The notes beneath the pieces were generated by a model. The model saw only the letters and a program-made list of their open reading frames with translations, was not told the origin of the DNA and made no database searches. From Pardosa pseudoannulata (lineage: Eukaryota; Arthropoda; Arachnida; Araneae; Lycosidae): 64,000 nucleotides of DNA. The stretch lies in contig CM063508.1 of the NCBI GenBank assembly GCA_032207245.1, positions 87,292,152 through 87,356,151 of the forward strand. Reading direction: 5' to 3'. Each line of letters opens with the position of its first letter. The stretch's first letter is position 1. Positions 12,273-22,790 of the stretch are shown one piece after another. Made by a program: the position numbers and the translations under genes.

Positions 12273-15200
12273 TCTTGTTCGCCGTGTTCATAGGTTGTTT
12301 GTGACAGACTCAGTTTCATTTAACCGTTATCTTGTAGATACGGGAGCTGAAGTTTCATGTGTACCAAAATCCTTTATAAATTCCTGCAATCATTCTTCTA
12401 CTGCATCTAAGCTTATTTTATTTGCTGCGAATGGTTCGCCCATTAAAACATACGGTACAGTACTTTTACAACCTGACCTCAATCTCAGAAGAAAATTTCC
12501 TTGGCCATTTGTTATAGCCGATGTGCAGAACCTTATTATTGGCATGGACTTTTTGCAGCACTTCGGACTCCTTGTGGATGGAAAATCACGCTGTTTAGTC
12601 GACCCTGAAACAAAACTTGCTTCCAGTGGTTTTATTTGGAAAGGTAATTTTAAGGAAATTCATGTCTTAAACGACATTTCTACTCAATACACCAGTCTTT
12701 TGAGTAATTTTCCGGCTTTAATCGGAAAGCGAAAAGCCCCTTTTGGCTTGAATAAAACAAAAATTTTCCACCATATAGTTACGAAAGGACAACCTGTATT
12801 TTCTCGCCCTCGACGACTTAACCCTTCTATGCTGAAGGTAGTCAAAGCGGAATTTCAAGTTATGCTCGAAAAAGGTATAGTCAGGCCTTCCAAAAGCCCA
12901 TGGTCTAGTCCTTTGCACATGGTGCAGAAAAAGTCTGGCGATTGGAGACCATGTGGGGATTATCGACGTTTAAATGCCGTTACCACTCCAGATCGATATC
13001 CTCTCCCCCATATTCACGATTGCACTCAAATGTTGGCTGGAAAAAACATATTTTCTAAACTAGACTTATTACAGGCTTATCACCAAATACCTGTAAATCC
13101 TGATGATGTCGAAAAGACAGCTATAATTACCCCTTTTGGTTTATTTGAGTATCTTTATATGCCTTTTGGGCTACGAAATGCCGCACAGACATTTCAGAGG
13201 TACATTAACGAGGTACTTATGGACCTCGATTTTGTAGCGTACCTTGACGATATACTCGTTGCTTCGTCATCAGAAACCCAGCACCTCCAGCATTTGAGGG
13301 AAATCTTTACCAGATTAGAAAATGCGGGATTACAATTGAACCCTGCTAAGTGTATTTTTGGCCAGAGTCAAGTACAATTTTTGGGTTGTCAAATAACCTC
13401 AAACGGAATTTCTCCACTGCAAGATAAAGTTGAAAATATTAAAAATTTTCCCATTCCTAAAACTGTAGCAGAACTTCGTAGGTTTTTAGCTATGCTAAAT
13501 TTTTATAGGCGATTTTTGCCGAATGCTGCCATGGTACAGGCTCCACTTACCAGCTATCTCAAAAAAGCAAAGAAAAAGGATAGTACCCCAATTGAACTTA
13601 ACAACTGTGCACTAGATGCATTTATAAAATGTAAAAAGGATTTAACTGATATAGCACATTTAGCTTATTTTACCGACGAAGACAGTCTCGTTTTAGTATG
13701 CGATGCTTCAAATGCCGCGATTGGTGGTGCATTACATGCTCGCAAGTCAGAAGGTGTAGTTCCTTTAGGATTTTTTTCACGTAAATTGCGTACTTCCGAA
13801 AAGAACTACAGCACGTATGATCGTGAATTGCTAAGTGTATACTCGTCCATAAAATATTTTCAGCATATCCTGCAAGCTCGGCAGTTCACTGTATACACTG
13901 ATCATAAACCTCTCACTTACGCCTTCATGCAGACTAAAATTGAATCTCCCCGCCAAATACGCCAGTTAAATTACATTTCTCAATTCACTACAGACATAAG
14001 ATTTGTGAAAGGAAGAGATAATGTAGTCGCCGATGCTTTATCGCGGTTGGAAACTATTTCTGTCGCATCTGATATTGACCTTAATTTTCTGGTCAAAGAA
14101 CAGAGACAGGATCCGGAATTACAGCTTTTGTTAAGTAGTAAAAATACATCACTTGAACTGAAGCCCATGAACTTTGAGGGTAATGTAGAATTATATTGTG
14201 ACGTAGCACACGGTAAAGTTCGACCTTACATTCCTTTAACTTTACGAAAGTCAATTTTCCACAACTTGCACAGACTTTCCCATCCTGGTGTTCGTTCCAG
14301 CATAAATCTCGTTCGTAATAGGTACATATGGCCCTCACTCAGAAAAGATGTATCTCTCTGGGTAAAAACTTGTATCAACTGTCAAGAGGCAAAGGTACAC
14401 AGACATGTTAGGTCGCCTATTAAAAGTATTCCGATCCCCTCCACCCGTTTTAAGCATATCCATATCGACATTGTCGGACCTCTTCCCATTTCTGAAGGAT
14501 CACGATATCTGCTTACTTGCATTGATAGATTCACAAGATGGCCCGAAGCTTTTCCTATGTCCGATATGCTTGCGGAAACTGTGGCAAAACATTTCTATAA
14601 TGGATGGATCGCTCGCTTTGGAGTACCGCAAACAGTAACGACAGACCAAGGTAAACAGTTTGAGTCTGCCCTTTTTCTATCTCTGAACAAATTGCTAGGT
14701 ATTCAAAGAATCCGAACCTCGCCTTACCACCCAGCATCCAATGGGTTTATCGAAAGATGGCACCGTTCTCTCAAACAGGCACTCAGAGCTCACGGTAAGA
14801 ACCGATGGACCGATGTTCTACCCACCGTCTTACTAGGACTCCGATCAGCTTTACGTGTTGGATCCGACCATTCTGCTGCCGAAATGGTATACGGCACTAC
14901 ATTACAACTACCTGGTGACATGTTCATCTCAGAGTCGTCACAAAAGAACATAAACGACAGTAAATTCGTCGTGCTTTTACGCGATGTAATGAATAAACTG
15001 ATTCCTGTTCCAGCTTCCAACCACAATACTGCTACCCCATTCTATGTTCCAGAGTCCCTCAACACATGTACGCATGTCTTTGTTAGAAACGACGCTATTC
15101 GTCCTTCTTTGCAACCTCCTTATGATGGCCCTTTTAAAGTCGTCAAGCGATATGCTAAAACATATTTAGTTGATATAAAAGGTAGAAACCAGATAATAAA

Positions 15201-15369
15201 TATCGATAGATTAAAACCTGCCTTTCTATATAAAGACTATTTTCGGCCAACGATCCTTCCCCAGACTATGCCACTAGAACAAAACAGTTCAGTTGAGCAT
15301 ACTCAACCTTATACCACAAGGTATGGTAGAAGGGTTCGTTTTGTGTTGCCAAGTGTTGGTGCCTCATGA
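12271..15369 (+). CDS. Ty3/gypsy Pol polyprotein (protease-RT-RNase H-integrase), 5'-truncated
   Basis: Open frame of 1032 codons plus stop, beginning directly at the SINE junction (an in-frame TAG lies just upstream), so there is no native start and gag is missing. Numbering from position 12295 as residue 1, the order is: aspartic protease (LVDTGAEVS, catalytic Asp 15; later IIGMDFL); reverse transcriptase with YLDD at 316-319; RNase H with a CDAS aspartate near 470 and TDHKPL further on; an integrase HHCC zinc finger near 655-700; and a catalytic triad at Asp 725, Asp 784 and Glu 820, giving D-58-D-35-E. A C-terminal PYDGPFKVV motif (GPF type) follows. Order PR-RT-RH-IN is diagnostic of Ty3/gypsy (Metaviridae). 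All catalytic residues I could check are present and there is no internal stop, so this part decayed little. Without a 5' LTR, gag and primer binding site the copy cannot move on its own. This is transposon, not host, coding sequence. Confidence 0.97.
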   Translation, partial: DLVRRVHRLFVTDSVSFNRYLVDTGAEVSCVPKSFINSCNHSSTASKLILFAANGSPIKTYGTVLLQPDLNLRRKFPWPFVIADVQNLIIGMDFLQHFGLLVDGKSRCLVDPETKLASSGFIWKGNFKEIHVLNDISTQYTSLLSNFPALIGKRKAPFGLNKTKIFHHIVTKGQPVFSRPRRLNPSMLKVVKAEFQVMLEKGIVRPSKSPWSSPLHMVQKKSGDWRPCGDYRRLNAVTTPDRYPLPHIHDCTQMLAGKNIFSKLDLLQAYHQIPVNPDDVEKTAIITPFGLFEYLYMPFGLRNAAQTFQRYINEVLMDLDFVAYLDDILVASSSETQHLQHLREIFTRLENAGLQLNPAKCIFGQSQVQFLGCQITSNGISPLQDKVENIKNFPIPKTVAELRRFLAMLNFYRRFLPNAAMVQAPLTSYLKKAKKKDSTPIELNNCALDAFIKCKKDLTDIAHLAYFTDEDSLVLVCDASNAAIGGALHARKSEGVVPLGFFSRKLRTSEKNYSTYDRELLSVYSSIKYFQHILQARQFTVYTDHKPLTYAFMQTKIESPRQIRQLNYISQFTTDIRFVKGRDNVVADALSRLETISVASDIDLNFLVKEQRQDPELQLLLSSKNTSLELKPMNFEGNVELYCDVAHGKVRPYIPLTLRKSIFHNLHRLSHPGVRSSINLVRNRYIWPSLRKDVSLWVKTCINCQEAKVHRHVRSPIKSIPIPSTRFKHIHIDIVGPLPISEGSRYLLTCIDRFTRWPEAFPMSDMLAETVAKHFYNGWIARFGVPQTVTTDQGKQFESALFLSLNKLLGIQRIRTSPYHPASNGFIERWHRSLKQALRAHGKNRWTDVLPTVLLGLRSALRVGSDHSAAEMVYGTTLQLPGDMFISESSQKNINDSKFVVLLRDVMNKLIPVPASNHNTATPFYVPESLNTCTHVFVRNDAIRPSLQPPYDGPFKVVKRYAKTYLVDIKGRNQIINIDRLKPAFLYKDYFRPTILPQTMPLEQNSSVEHTQPYTTRYGRRVRFVLPSVGAS

Positions 15370-15380
15370 ACTCCGTTCTC

Positions 15381-15396
15381 TTTGGAGGGGGAGTAA
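15381..15396 (+). other. polypurine tract of the gypsy element
   Basis: Purine-rich GGAGGGGGAGTAA lies immediately upstream of the LTR start and twelve bases or so after the pol stop codon, the expected primer site for plus-strand DNA. Confidence 0.8.
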
Positions 15397-15851
15397 TGTG
15401 GTGTCCACAAATTATAATTTTGTTACAGCTAATTATTTGTATTGAGTATGCAAAGTTTTCACAAGCGGCAAAAGATCTGCGTGCGCAGACGCGTACTTCA
15501 CAGCTACCGGCCGCCTTATAAGTTGAAGCCTGGCGAGAACGAACGAGGAGTGAAAGGCGCGGCGTAACTAAGTCGTTTCTGAAGAAGAAAGCATTCTCGC
15601 ACGGCTGTCGAATCCAAGTATTTCGCCCTCGGAAGCACTTCTGATCCAGCTTGCTTCACAAGAACGTTCGCCTTCAATTGCATGCTGAAAGCAATAGTAT
15701 CGACCCTTATTTGCTTTGTTTCTTCCATTATTATTTTATTTTTCACGTCAGTCTCAAATTAAAATAATTTTAACGAAAGCTTATTTTTTTTTGAGTTTAT
15801 TTTTTGTTTCGCTACAGCAGTAGCATTACAGTGGTGCAAACACTCACTACA
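15397..15851 (+). repeat. gypsy 3' LTR (about 455 bp)
   Basis: Starts TGTGGTGTCC after the polypurine tract and is taken to end at CACTACA, giving short inverted ends TGTGGTG/CACTACA (6 of 7). The end also coincides with resumption of the SINE sequence at 15852. GC content is clearly higher than the surroundings. A TATA-like TTATAAG sits at 15516-15522 and would serve as the element's promoter in a 5' LTR. The exact 3' end is inferred and may be off by a few bases. Confidence 0.8.
15516..15522 (+). promoter_or_regulatory. TATA box within the gypsy LTR
   Basis: TTATAAG within a GC-rich context (GCCGCCTTATAAGTTGAAGC), about 120 bases into the LTR, is the likely core promoter of the element. 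In this 3' LTR it would drive outward transcription if active. Confidence 0.5.
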
Positions 15852-15992
15852 GACTCTAAACTAAAACAAATCTACACTAAACATGAAATGGCACCGGTGG
15901 TAGAGTTTTGTATAAAACCATCTCTCAGTTGAGAGGAAGTTTTCAATCCCACAAAATACATATTTAAAAAGTAGATTTGGGGCCATTTAGTC
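15852..15992 (+). mobile_element. SINE family 1, 3' half after the gypsy insertion
   Basis: Contains CTACACTAAACATGAAATGG, GTTTTGTATAAAACC and AAAAAGTAGATTTGG, matching the second half of the full-length SINE at 56594-56930 read on the minus strand. Together with 12113-12272 it completes one SINE apart from a few bases at the breakpoint. Confidence 0.85.
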
Positions 15993-17023
15993 TTTGAGTC
16001 ATATTCGTATGATATAATGTACTCGTTACTAAATATGCTTATAATATAAAAAAAACAAATCATGTAATTTAAAATTTAAAACTACAGTGGACACTAAGGT
16101 TATCAAAATCTGCTAGAAAATTATCTATATTTTTACCTCATTCATTTAGGATACTTAACTAAGAATAAGTATCAAATTTGGTATATAAATATCCTTCATC
16201 TTATAATTTATATAAGTATTACCACAGTTACTAATAATAGCCACAGGCACGGATAATAGCAATTTTAAATATTATTCAAGAAATAAATTTCAATTTTTAT
16301 AATTAGTTTAACATTTTTAATCATTATATAACTTTTATGTTTATCGACAAATTACTTTGGAAGGTTGAAATTTTAGTTAACATTCATTTAGAGAGGCTAA
16401 AATCTAGTTCTTCTAAAATTAAACAATTTTTATACTTTTTGGAGCAGGATTAAGTGATATTAAACTATTTTATATGTTAATTGCAAATGTTTATTCTAAC
16501 AGTTTTTACATCAAGAATTAAATTGTATCCTAAAAAAAACCTCTATTCTATCTAATGTGAATAGATATGGAACCTTTTTATTAATGCCTTTTTTGAAACA
16601 TTTATTAAATAATACCTTTTAAATTCATTCAGATATTACTTTGAATTTGTAACATAAACATATTGCTAGTAACATAGTAAATTTTCAAACAGGTTCGTTA
16701 AAAACAAAAATATATAAAGGTTGGAAGCCCAATATCCCATAAAATGGACAATAAAATTTATGAGATAAAAACTCTGAAGATTAAAAATTCGTTTTTGGTG
16801 CAATGAATTTTCAATAAAATCTACGGATTCAAACTGACACCATTCTGGGATGCCTTAACATGTGCCACATATGCTGCTGAAATAATCAAGGTCAAATAAC
16901 AGTTTCACGGTAAAATTTCACTAAATATTCTATAAGCATAAAATAAGTATTAATATTCTAACCGAAAAGGTTTTTAATCATCGCATTAAAGTGAAATAAA
17001 GTTACGATAAAGTTAAATAAATT
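15993..17023. other. AT-rich sequence without recognisable features
   Basis: No gene, repeat unit or transposon motif recognised between the SINE end and the Tc1 relic. Confidence 0.5.
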
Positions 17024-17109
17024 AACGATATCTCAGGTTCTGAGGTACTTCACGGCCTCCACCGGTATACATCTTGTATGAAACAGCATCGGCATTAGTC
17101 GCATGCAAG

Positions 17110-18164
17110 ATGCCCACAGTTCGGAGATCTCTGATTTCGAGAAATGTATAATTATTGGGTATCACAAATGTGGCCGATCCTTAAGGGACATATGTAGAGA
17201 TTTGAAGTGCTCAAAATCGACAGAGGCATATGGGATTATGAAGTAGAAGGTGAGCGGTGATTATCGGAATGTGCCCCGAGTCGACAGAACAACGAAACTG
17301 GAAGATAGAGACCGACGAGTGCTGTCCAGAGAAATTCGGAAGAACCACACCCAACTGATGGCCTTCATACGCGAGGAGTTTCAACAGGCATCTGGGAGTA
17401 TTGTTTCAAGGAATACCATCCGTAAGGAAACACATTTGTTTGGTTTTCATGGTCGTGCTGCTACCCATAAGCTTTTGATCACAAAGTCCAACCACTCTGC
17501 TCGGTTAATGTGGTGTAAAGCACATCGAAATTGGACCGTAGATAAGTGGAAACGGGTAATTTGGAGCTCCGAAACAAGGTCCACCCTTTACTGTTCAGAT
17601 GGCAGGGTCTGGGTCTGTTGTCTGCCTGCAGAACGTCTCTTGCCAGAATGCATTGTTGCAACAGTCAAGTTCGGCGGAGGTGGAATTATGGTCTGGGGGT
17701 GTTTCTTCTGGTATGGACTGGGACCTTTGGTACCGGATCATGGTAAGCTCAACGCCGATGCCTACTGCCCTATTTTGGATGACAATGTGCTTCTTATGTT
17801 GTGGCACTTTTAAGGGTTGGACCCCTGTTACTTTCAGGACTAGAATGTCAGTTGTGATGTTTCGAGGTTAAACAAGGCTTGGTATGGCGTTAATGGAGTT
17901 CATCGAATGGACTGGCCTACCCAGTTTCTGACTCGATAGGGTTCAGGTCTACCAGACCTGAACCCTATCGAGAAACTCTGGGACGAGTTAGATCGCCAAG
18001 TTAAGATATGCACGACCCATCCAAAATCGGTGAAGGAACTTGTATGTCTACTCCAAGCCTGATGGAAGACGATACCACTAGCTGTAGTACAAAGTCATGT
18101 AGAGAGTATGCCCCGGACGGTTCAAGCTGTAGTTGCCTTCCGTAGAGACGGTAAAAACTGTTGA
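17110..18164 (+). pseudogene. Tc1-type transposase, inactivated
   Basis: Homologous to the better-preserved N-terminus of copy 2 (MPRSSHLSDFEKGI). Here the ATG at 17110 is followed by frameshifts in the first 100 bases. The frame is then open from 17250 to 17813 and includes the helix-turn-helix linker (VLSREIRKNHTQLMAF) and the start of the DDE domain. The first catalytic motif, normally W-S-D-E, reads WSSE, so the first catalytic aspartate is lost. Conserved GGGGIMVWGCF and the later PDLNPIE/LWDELD-like motif are recognisable in other frames. A small inverted duplication interrupts the latter (17923-17977). The C-terminus ends FRRDGKNC then TGA at 18162. Transposases of this family cut and paste DNA at TA sites. 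Confidence 0.88.
17923..17977. repeat. near-perfect hairpin (19-bp arms, 3-nt loop) inside the Tc1 relic
   Basis: Left arm CTCGATAGGGTTCAGGTCT (17932-17950), loop ACC, right arm AGACCTGAACCCTATCGAG (17954-17972). A further five pairs (AGTTT/AAACT) close outside a 4-base bulge. The right arm is the normal transposase coding sequence at this place; the left arm is an extra inverted copy absent from the sister element at 54.4 kb. Confidence 0.93.
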
Positions 18165-18404
18165 TTTTGAATAAAGTTAGTTTTTATCTTCTATCACAGG
18201 TGTCTAAATACATATGGGTAAACAGTGTATATGATTTCATGTGTTTGTTTTTCACAAACAAGAATATTTTTATTTTATCATATGATTTTCATAATAATAT
18301 TTTAGAACGATTTGTTTTCTATGCTTAAGAAAAAATGTGTTTTATTTAGGTACTTTAAAAGAACAATATCTATCATAATATTCTCATAATTTAACATTAA
18401 TTTA

Positions 18405-18720
18405 TTTGGATTCTATAGAGACCATTTCGATCGAACTTTAAGATAATTCTCAAACTTCACATAAATAAAGATGTTTAACGCTCTAAAAATTAAGATATAT
18501 TATCTCAACTTTGTAAACGGATTCTCAATTCATAACTTCGTATTTTTCTGAAATCGTAGTTTCTTCAGCTTGTAAATATCATTAATTTCAATTACAAGAA
18601 GAAGGATAGCACTGTTTACTTTTATGGCAGATATATATGAAATTTGTTTCTCACTAGTAGGAGTGATTTAAATAAATATTAGTCCCCGTTAGGAAGGCTA
18701 GAATCATTTAAAAGGAAACT
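18405..18720 (+). repeat. local interspersed repeat R, copy 1
   Basis: Shares ordered blocks with 22667-22790 and 23385-23720, for example CTAAAAATTAAGATATATTA, TCTTCAG.TTGTAAAT and ACTTTTATGGCAG.TATATAT. No coding capacity. It may be an unclassified non-autonomous transposon or an old local duplication. Confidence 0.75.
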
Positions 18721-19360
18721 AAATTAGAAATATAGACACACAATTTTATTAGTCAAATACATTTTTGTAAAAAATTTCTTTTAACCTAATTTTATTGAAA
18801 GAAATTTAAAGAAATTTTATGAAATTTAAAATGGTACATTATTAAACATTCATAGTAATATTAATCAAGCAAAATTAATATAGCCGAAGAATGTTATTTA
18901 TAAAAATATTTTATATAACTGTTGTGTAGAAAATATTGGTACAGAATTACATTATATTATTCAAATGTAAGAAGTGTGAAATAGGTTTGAATAAATATAT
19001 TGCTAAATGATAGTAAAACGTCTTAGAAACTACATTTTAGTTCGAGCATCTATGGTTTATAGGAATATAGTTTTTATGCAGTTTTAGATGCATTGAAACT
19101 CATAATTTTTATTTTATTGCAAAACATATCATTTGTATGTTTAGAAATTTTAGACGTAAAACCAATGATGAAGCCCAATTAATTGGTATTAAAACTTAAG
19201 TTACAAGATTTCTTTTTACAGTAAATGCAAGTGTAATTAAAAGTAGAAAATTTCACAATTTGTAAAACTATCAACTTTGTATGTGGAATTCTAATTTTAA
19301 AAGAAAAAACATCAGCCTCTGGGGTTGCAGTTAGAATAACTGAACAGAATCGTTTTAAAT
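18721..19360. other. AT-rich sequence without recognisable features
   Basis: No coding frame or repeat recognised. Confidence 0.5.
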
Positions 19361-19760
19361 GATGAATTGAGTTGGAGGACCATTGGTAGGCTAGAACCTG
19401 AGAAGTTACAATTGGTAGTAGCTAAAGTGTCACATATGGTGGTCTCTAGATTACGATAACTCTTACAGGCAAATGATACTAAGTCTTAGAAGAGTGGTTC
19501 TAAGGTACTCAAGAATTACAATACATTCGGAAGAACGGGATTTGGCATTAGATACACAGCACTATAAATGTGAATGCTAGGAAGCTCTCTCAAGATCTTA
19601 CTGTTGTCACTGAAACACTGATACCAGGTAAAATTGTCGTCCAGGCTAGCTGAGAGGAGTTTTTACGCCTGGAGACTAGTGGTATGTGTTCCAGTGTGTC
19701 TTGCAGCTTCACGAGTATGCTCCTCTATGCTGGAACCACTCTGTTGAGCAGTGATAAGTC
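19361..19760 (+). pseudogene. Tc1-type transposase relic, family B
   Basis: In one plus-strand frame the start reads ELSWRTIGRLEPEKLQLVVA and shortly after VSHMVVSRLR followed by a stop; this is the first helix-turn-helix of many arthropod Tc1-like transposases. After stops and frameshifts, NARKLSQDLTVVTETLI (near 19575-19625) and RPVVCVPVCLAAS-like sequence (near 19670-19720, a shifted frame) match the second DNA-binding domain. At least three stops in the first 70 codons show it is dead. Possible further decayed sequence runs on towards 20.3 kb, which is less AT-rich, but I could not match it. A 98-codon minus-strand frame at 19663-19959 is the antisense of this relic. Confidence 0.75.
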
Positions 19761-20859
19761 GAGTTTCTGCAAAAGAAGTAATTATTGACGCGTTTTCATC
19801 TCTGGAGGACATTGGAGCCATTATCACCCTGTAAATATCAAAGAAATGCACCGCTTTGGTGGTACTGGCATCCTTGTATGATACGGGATTATCGATTAAC
19901 ATCTCTGCAGGAACTGTAAAAGAAGAACGAGATAGGACTAATATTTTCGAATTGTACATGTGTCTATTTTGATTTACAGTGGCACACTAATTTGATTTTT
20001 AGGATGATATCACCTGATCAAACAGTACTGCACTTGTTGACATTTATCTGGAAGAAGTAGGTATTATCACATAGTAGTGTTGTGGCAAGCGAGATCTCCA
20101 AACCTTAGAATCAAAGAGCATTTGTGATATGCACTAGAATGAGCCATTTCATGTCTACAACTTCCCTTAAGAAACCTCTGTTAAAATCTGCAATTTTATA
20201 AGAATGGAGATAACTGTCCTAACCGTTCATAATAACACAATTACATGTGAGAGATCAATGTGACGCTTATATAGCTGTACAAAGTGGCCAAATCAAAAGT
20301 AACAATAAAGAGTTATGTAGTACAATAGTTTGAGAAACATTGCTCTTATTTCAGTATCAGTATACATTATATTCCTGCTCAACTATTTTTATATAATTGC
20401 TTACCGTACTTCACGCATTTGAAGTATGCCAAATTTACATGCATCAAACATTTTTTTTTTCGAAATTATCTCATATTTTATGCTTGTAATCTTAATTTTG
20501 TACACTAGTGTAATTTTTTTCTATATTATTCTTCATTCTTTTAAAATGAATCTATTACTCAGAATATTTCAAACTTAATATTTTCAAAGTGTTTACACTT
20601 TTTTTAAGCTTTTAAATTTTTATTTTATGTCACAAATAAAGTGATTTCGCGTTAGTGTTTATGCATAAATATCTGCTATATCAAATTTTGAGCTATAATT
20701 TTTCAAAAAAGATGATAATTATCTACATAATTTGAAAATTGGATAGTATTTATCCTTCATAAAAAAACACAAAATAGATAAATGTAAAAAATGAATATTT
20801 TTTATAAATACAATATTTTTTTTACTTTCCTGAAAACCTTTTTTAAATCAAATAACTCC
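19761..20859. other. unassigned sequence, first half possibly decayed transposon
   Basis: Up to about 20340 the base composition is less AT-rich than background, which fits the missing DDE domain of the family B relic, but no motif is readable. The second half is plain AT-rich sequence. Confidence 0.35.
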
Positions 20860-20939
20860 ACAATAACCTAAATCATTTGAATTCTTTAGAGATTTTTCTG
20901 GTTTAGTGGTCACATACGTATTTGTCTGAAACAACAAGC
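20860..20939 (+). repeat. local repeat R, copy 2, left part
   Basis: AATCATTTGAATTCTTTAGA and the following bases match 23395-23455 upstream of the piggyBac insertion point. The right part of this copy resumes at 22667. Confidence 0.75.
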
Positions 20940-20983
20940 TTAGAATTACGGTGGCTAGCTAGAATTACGGTGGTCTTTGTATA

Positions 20984-21017
20984 CCCAGAATTACGGCGGG
21001 TGTCATTTTGACCCCTT
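20984..21017 (+). repeat. piggyBac inverted repeat, left
   Basis: Begins CCCAGAATTACGGCGGGTGT and continues to a run of four C and two T. Its reverse complement occurs at 22458-22491 with about three mismatches. Two extra AGAATTACGGTGG copies lie just outside (20942-20975). Confidence 0.88.
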
Positions 21018-21093
21018 GATATGATATCTGCATATTTCTCTATAAGATATAATATATTTGTGAAAAATAAATTAAAATAACAAATTATGACAA

Positions 21094-22157
21094 CTACAGC
21101 TTGTTTTTAAAAATATATAGACTTTGCAGGTATGTAGGATAAACTAAACGATTAACTACGTTCTCTCCTAAACTTTGATCAGTTGGTTTCATTTCATCTT
21201 TTCCTAAATATAGAAATCCATTTAATAAGTATTTTGTCCTAACATCTACTGCTAGCCAAAATTGTATTCTGAATTTATCCAGCTTGTTAGGCATATACTG
21301 CAAAAAACGGCATATTATTTTTGTAGGGAATAACTGTTCATCAAATGTAATGTTTTCATTTGGTTTGTAGCAAAGCTTACAGTTTTCTATAAAAGTATTC
21401 CATACCTCAGATATTAATGTAAATTTATCACACTGCAACCGTGAAGATCTTGTTAGTTTATTTTCAAAACGAAGAAATTTCATGACTTCCGAAAATCTAT
21501 CTCTACTCATCGTTTTATGAAAAAACTTTGGTCCCCAAGTCTTGCACCATAAACTAAGAATCGTTAAGCCCCTGGCTGCTAATGCCCCCTTACGTACAAC
21601 AACGCTATGAATGTTTCCAGTTCTTCTAATAAAATAGTGAAAGAGTCATTATGAAGTTTACATTTGTCTTCAACATCAGCACATTCCTTTATGTCGCGTA
21701 AATTTTTTCATTTATTATTAACTTCCATGAACTAAGAGCTTTACCATAACAAATGTGATGTTTAGCATAGGATGTCGGTCCTGCATTTTATCGCAAGATA
21801 TTTTGCAAAGGTTGCAAAGGTTGCAAGAAGTATTTGGAGTATTTTCTACTTTCCATACAGTTCCAGCCCAGTGTTATTCTGAATTACGTTGAATTTCATA
21901 TTAACTTTTGAGCGTTTTTGAGTTCCAGCTTAGGTACGGAAGAACTTAAAATCTTAGAAACAAATCCATTTTTACTTTCAGTTGAGCTAGTGTATAATAT
22001 TGCCTGATTACTCTATAATAAATTCAGTATCACAAGATGTTTCATCTCCATCTTTATCTATAGAATATTTTTCGATTTCAGAACCGGAATCAGCATCAAA
22101 TAGTTCTTGCGTCAGTTTCACGATTTCTTCATAAATTAGTCATTTTCTACGCGCCAT
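21094..22157 (-). pseudogene. piggyBac transposase, inactivated
   Basis: An ATG at 22157-22155 starts MARRK, then a stop, then an acidic N-terminus (LIYEEIVKLTQELFDADSGS). After a decayed stretch the frame is open from about 21706 to 21094. It reads NDSFTILLEELETFIALLYV, LWCKTWGPKFFHKTMSRDRF and ITFDEQLFPTK (first catalytic Asp region), then FWLAVDVRTKYLLNGF and YLGKDEMKPT, matching the order of the DDE_Tnp_1_7 domain. The frame stops after LGENVV, so the second and third catalytic aspartates and the C-terminal cysteine-rich finger are missing. The longest ATG-initiated piece is 21094-21510. The enzyme would cut and paste at TTAA, but this copy cannot. Confidence 0.9.
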
Positions 22158-22457
22158 TAGTACGTCACTATAATAAATTCATGTAAATAGAATAAAATTT
22201 TCCACTTATTCTTGTTATGAATATTAAATAAAATACCTACGAAAAATCTACAAACGTTCAGCTCGTAATAATCTCTTTTTCTGTTTTCTTTCCACAAAGA
22301 AAAGTATTGCACATATTTCAAGTATTGTGACTACGCAGATTCACCATATTCTTTTTCTTTGTTTGTATTTTGTTTAGAAGGTGCGAATAAAAATAATTTA
22401 CAGAAGTAACAGTGTTCAGATAACACAAGGGAATGTATTCACATTTCTTTTCTCTCA

Positions 22458-22491
22458 AAGGGGTCAAAATGACACCTGCCGTATTTCTAGG
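22458..22491 (-). repeat. piggyBac inverted repeat, right
   Basis: Reverse complement of 20984-21017. A further related copy lies at about 22634-22662, reaching the TTAA. The 170 bases between the two are subterminal sequence. Confidence 0.88.
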
Positions 22492-22666
22492 TATAATCAT
22501 TTGTTAGGGCTAAAATAAAAATACGATTTTCTTGAAATCATTACTATTTCGTAAATCACAATGATTTAGGAAAAGTCAAGAAAGGATTAAGATATTTGCA
22601 AAAATATAGAAGAGCTGTCAGAGATAAAAGTTCGCTAGGTGTCAAAATGACGTAATTCTAGTGTTA

Positions 22667-22790
22667 ATGCTTTAAAAATTAAGGTTCATTATCTGAACCT
22701 TCTTGCTATCCCTAATCATGGTTTTGATAACCTTTTTTTTCAGTTATGAATGTTATCTGTTTCAATTACTGTATGAGTGATCACACTGCG
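22667..22790 (+). repeat. local repeat R, copy 2, right part
   Basis: TGCTTTAAAAATTAAGGTTC and the following bases match 23467 onward, continuing the copy interrupted by piggyBac. Confidence 0.75.

Larger units (their letters stand above)
12273..15851 (+). mobile_element. Ty3/gypsy retrotransposon, 5'-truncated, nested in a SINE
   Basis: Consists of the Pol frame, a purine-rich tract and a single 3' LTR. The 5' LTR, leader and gag are missing: the element begins in the sequence just before the protease. Both flanks are halves of the same SINE (12113-12272 and 15852-15992), showing that the insertion occurred inside that SINE. A target-site duplication cannot be checked because the 5' boundary is lost. 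Confidence 0.9.
17024..18227 (+). mobile_element. Tc1-type DNA transposon, family A, copy 1 (left TIR missing)
   Basis: Aligns over its whole length with the element at 54107-55331. The right terminal repeat is present (GTGTCTAAATAC...AACAGTG, 18200-18227). The left end lacks roughly 40 bases including the terminal repeat, so the copy is truncated. It encodes a broken transposase. An AATAAA follows the transposase stop. Confidence 0.85.
20940..22666 (-). mobile_element. piggyBac-like transposon, degenerate, with TTAA target
   Basis: The right end reads CTAGTG followed by TTAA (22663-22666) and the left end starts at TTAG (20940-20943), a decayed TTAA. Comparison with the uninterrupted copy of the host repeat at about 23460 (GACTTAATGCTTTAAAAATT) shows the insertion was at TTAA. 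A motif AGAATTACGG followed by GTCATTTTGAC is repeated at both ends: inverted pair 20984-21017 and 22458-22491 (about 34 bases, few mismatches), with an additional outer copy ending at 22662. Terminal plus subterminal inverted repeats and a TTAA target are typical of piggyBac. The transposase lies on the minus strand and is broken. Confidence 0.88.

Noticed and set aside
12718..15026. Several 60-80 codon frames overlapping gypsy pol in other phases or antisense
   Set aside because: They are shadows of the 1032-codon Pol frame and have no domain of their own.
15516..15746. Minus-strand frame of 76 codons in the gypsy LTR
   Set aside because: It is antisense within a non-coding LTR.
19663..19959. 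98-codon minus-strand frame
   Set aside because: It lies antisense to a Tc1-type transposase relic whose plus-strand reading gives family motifs.
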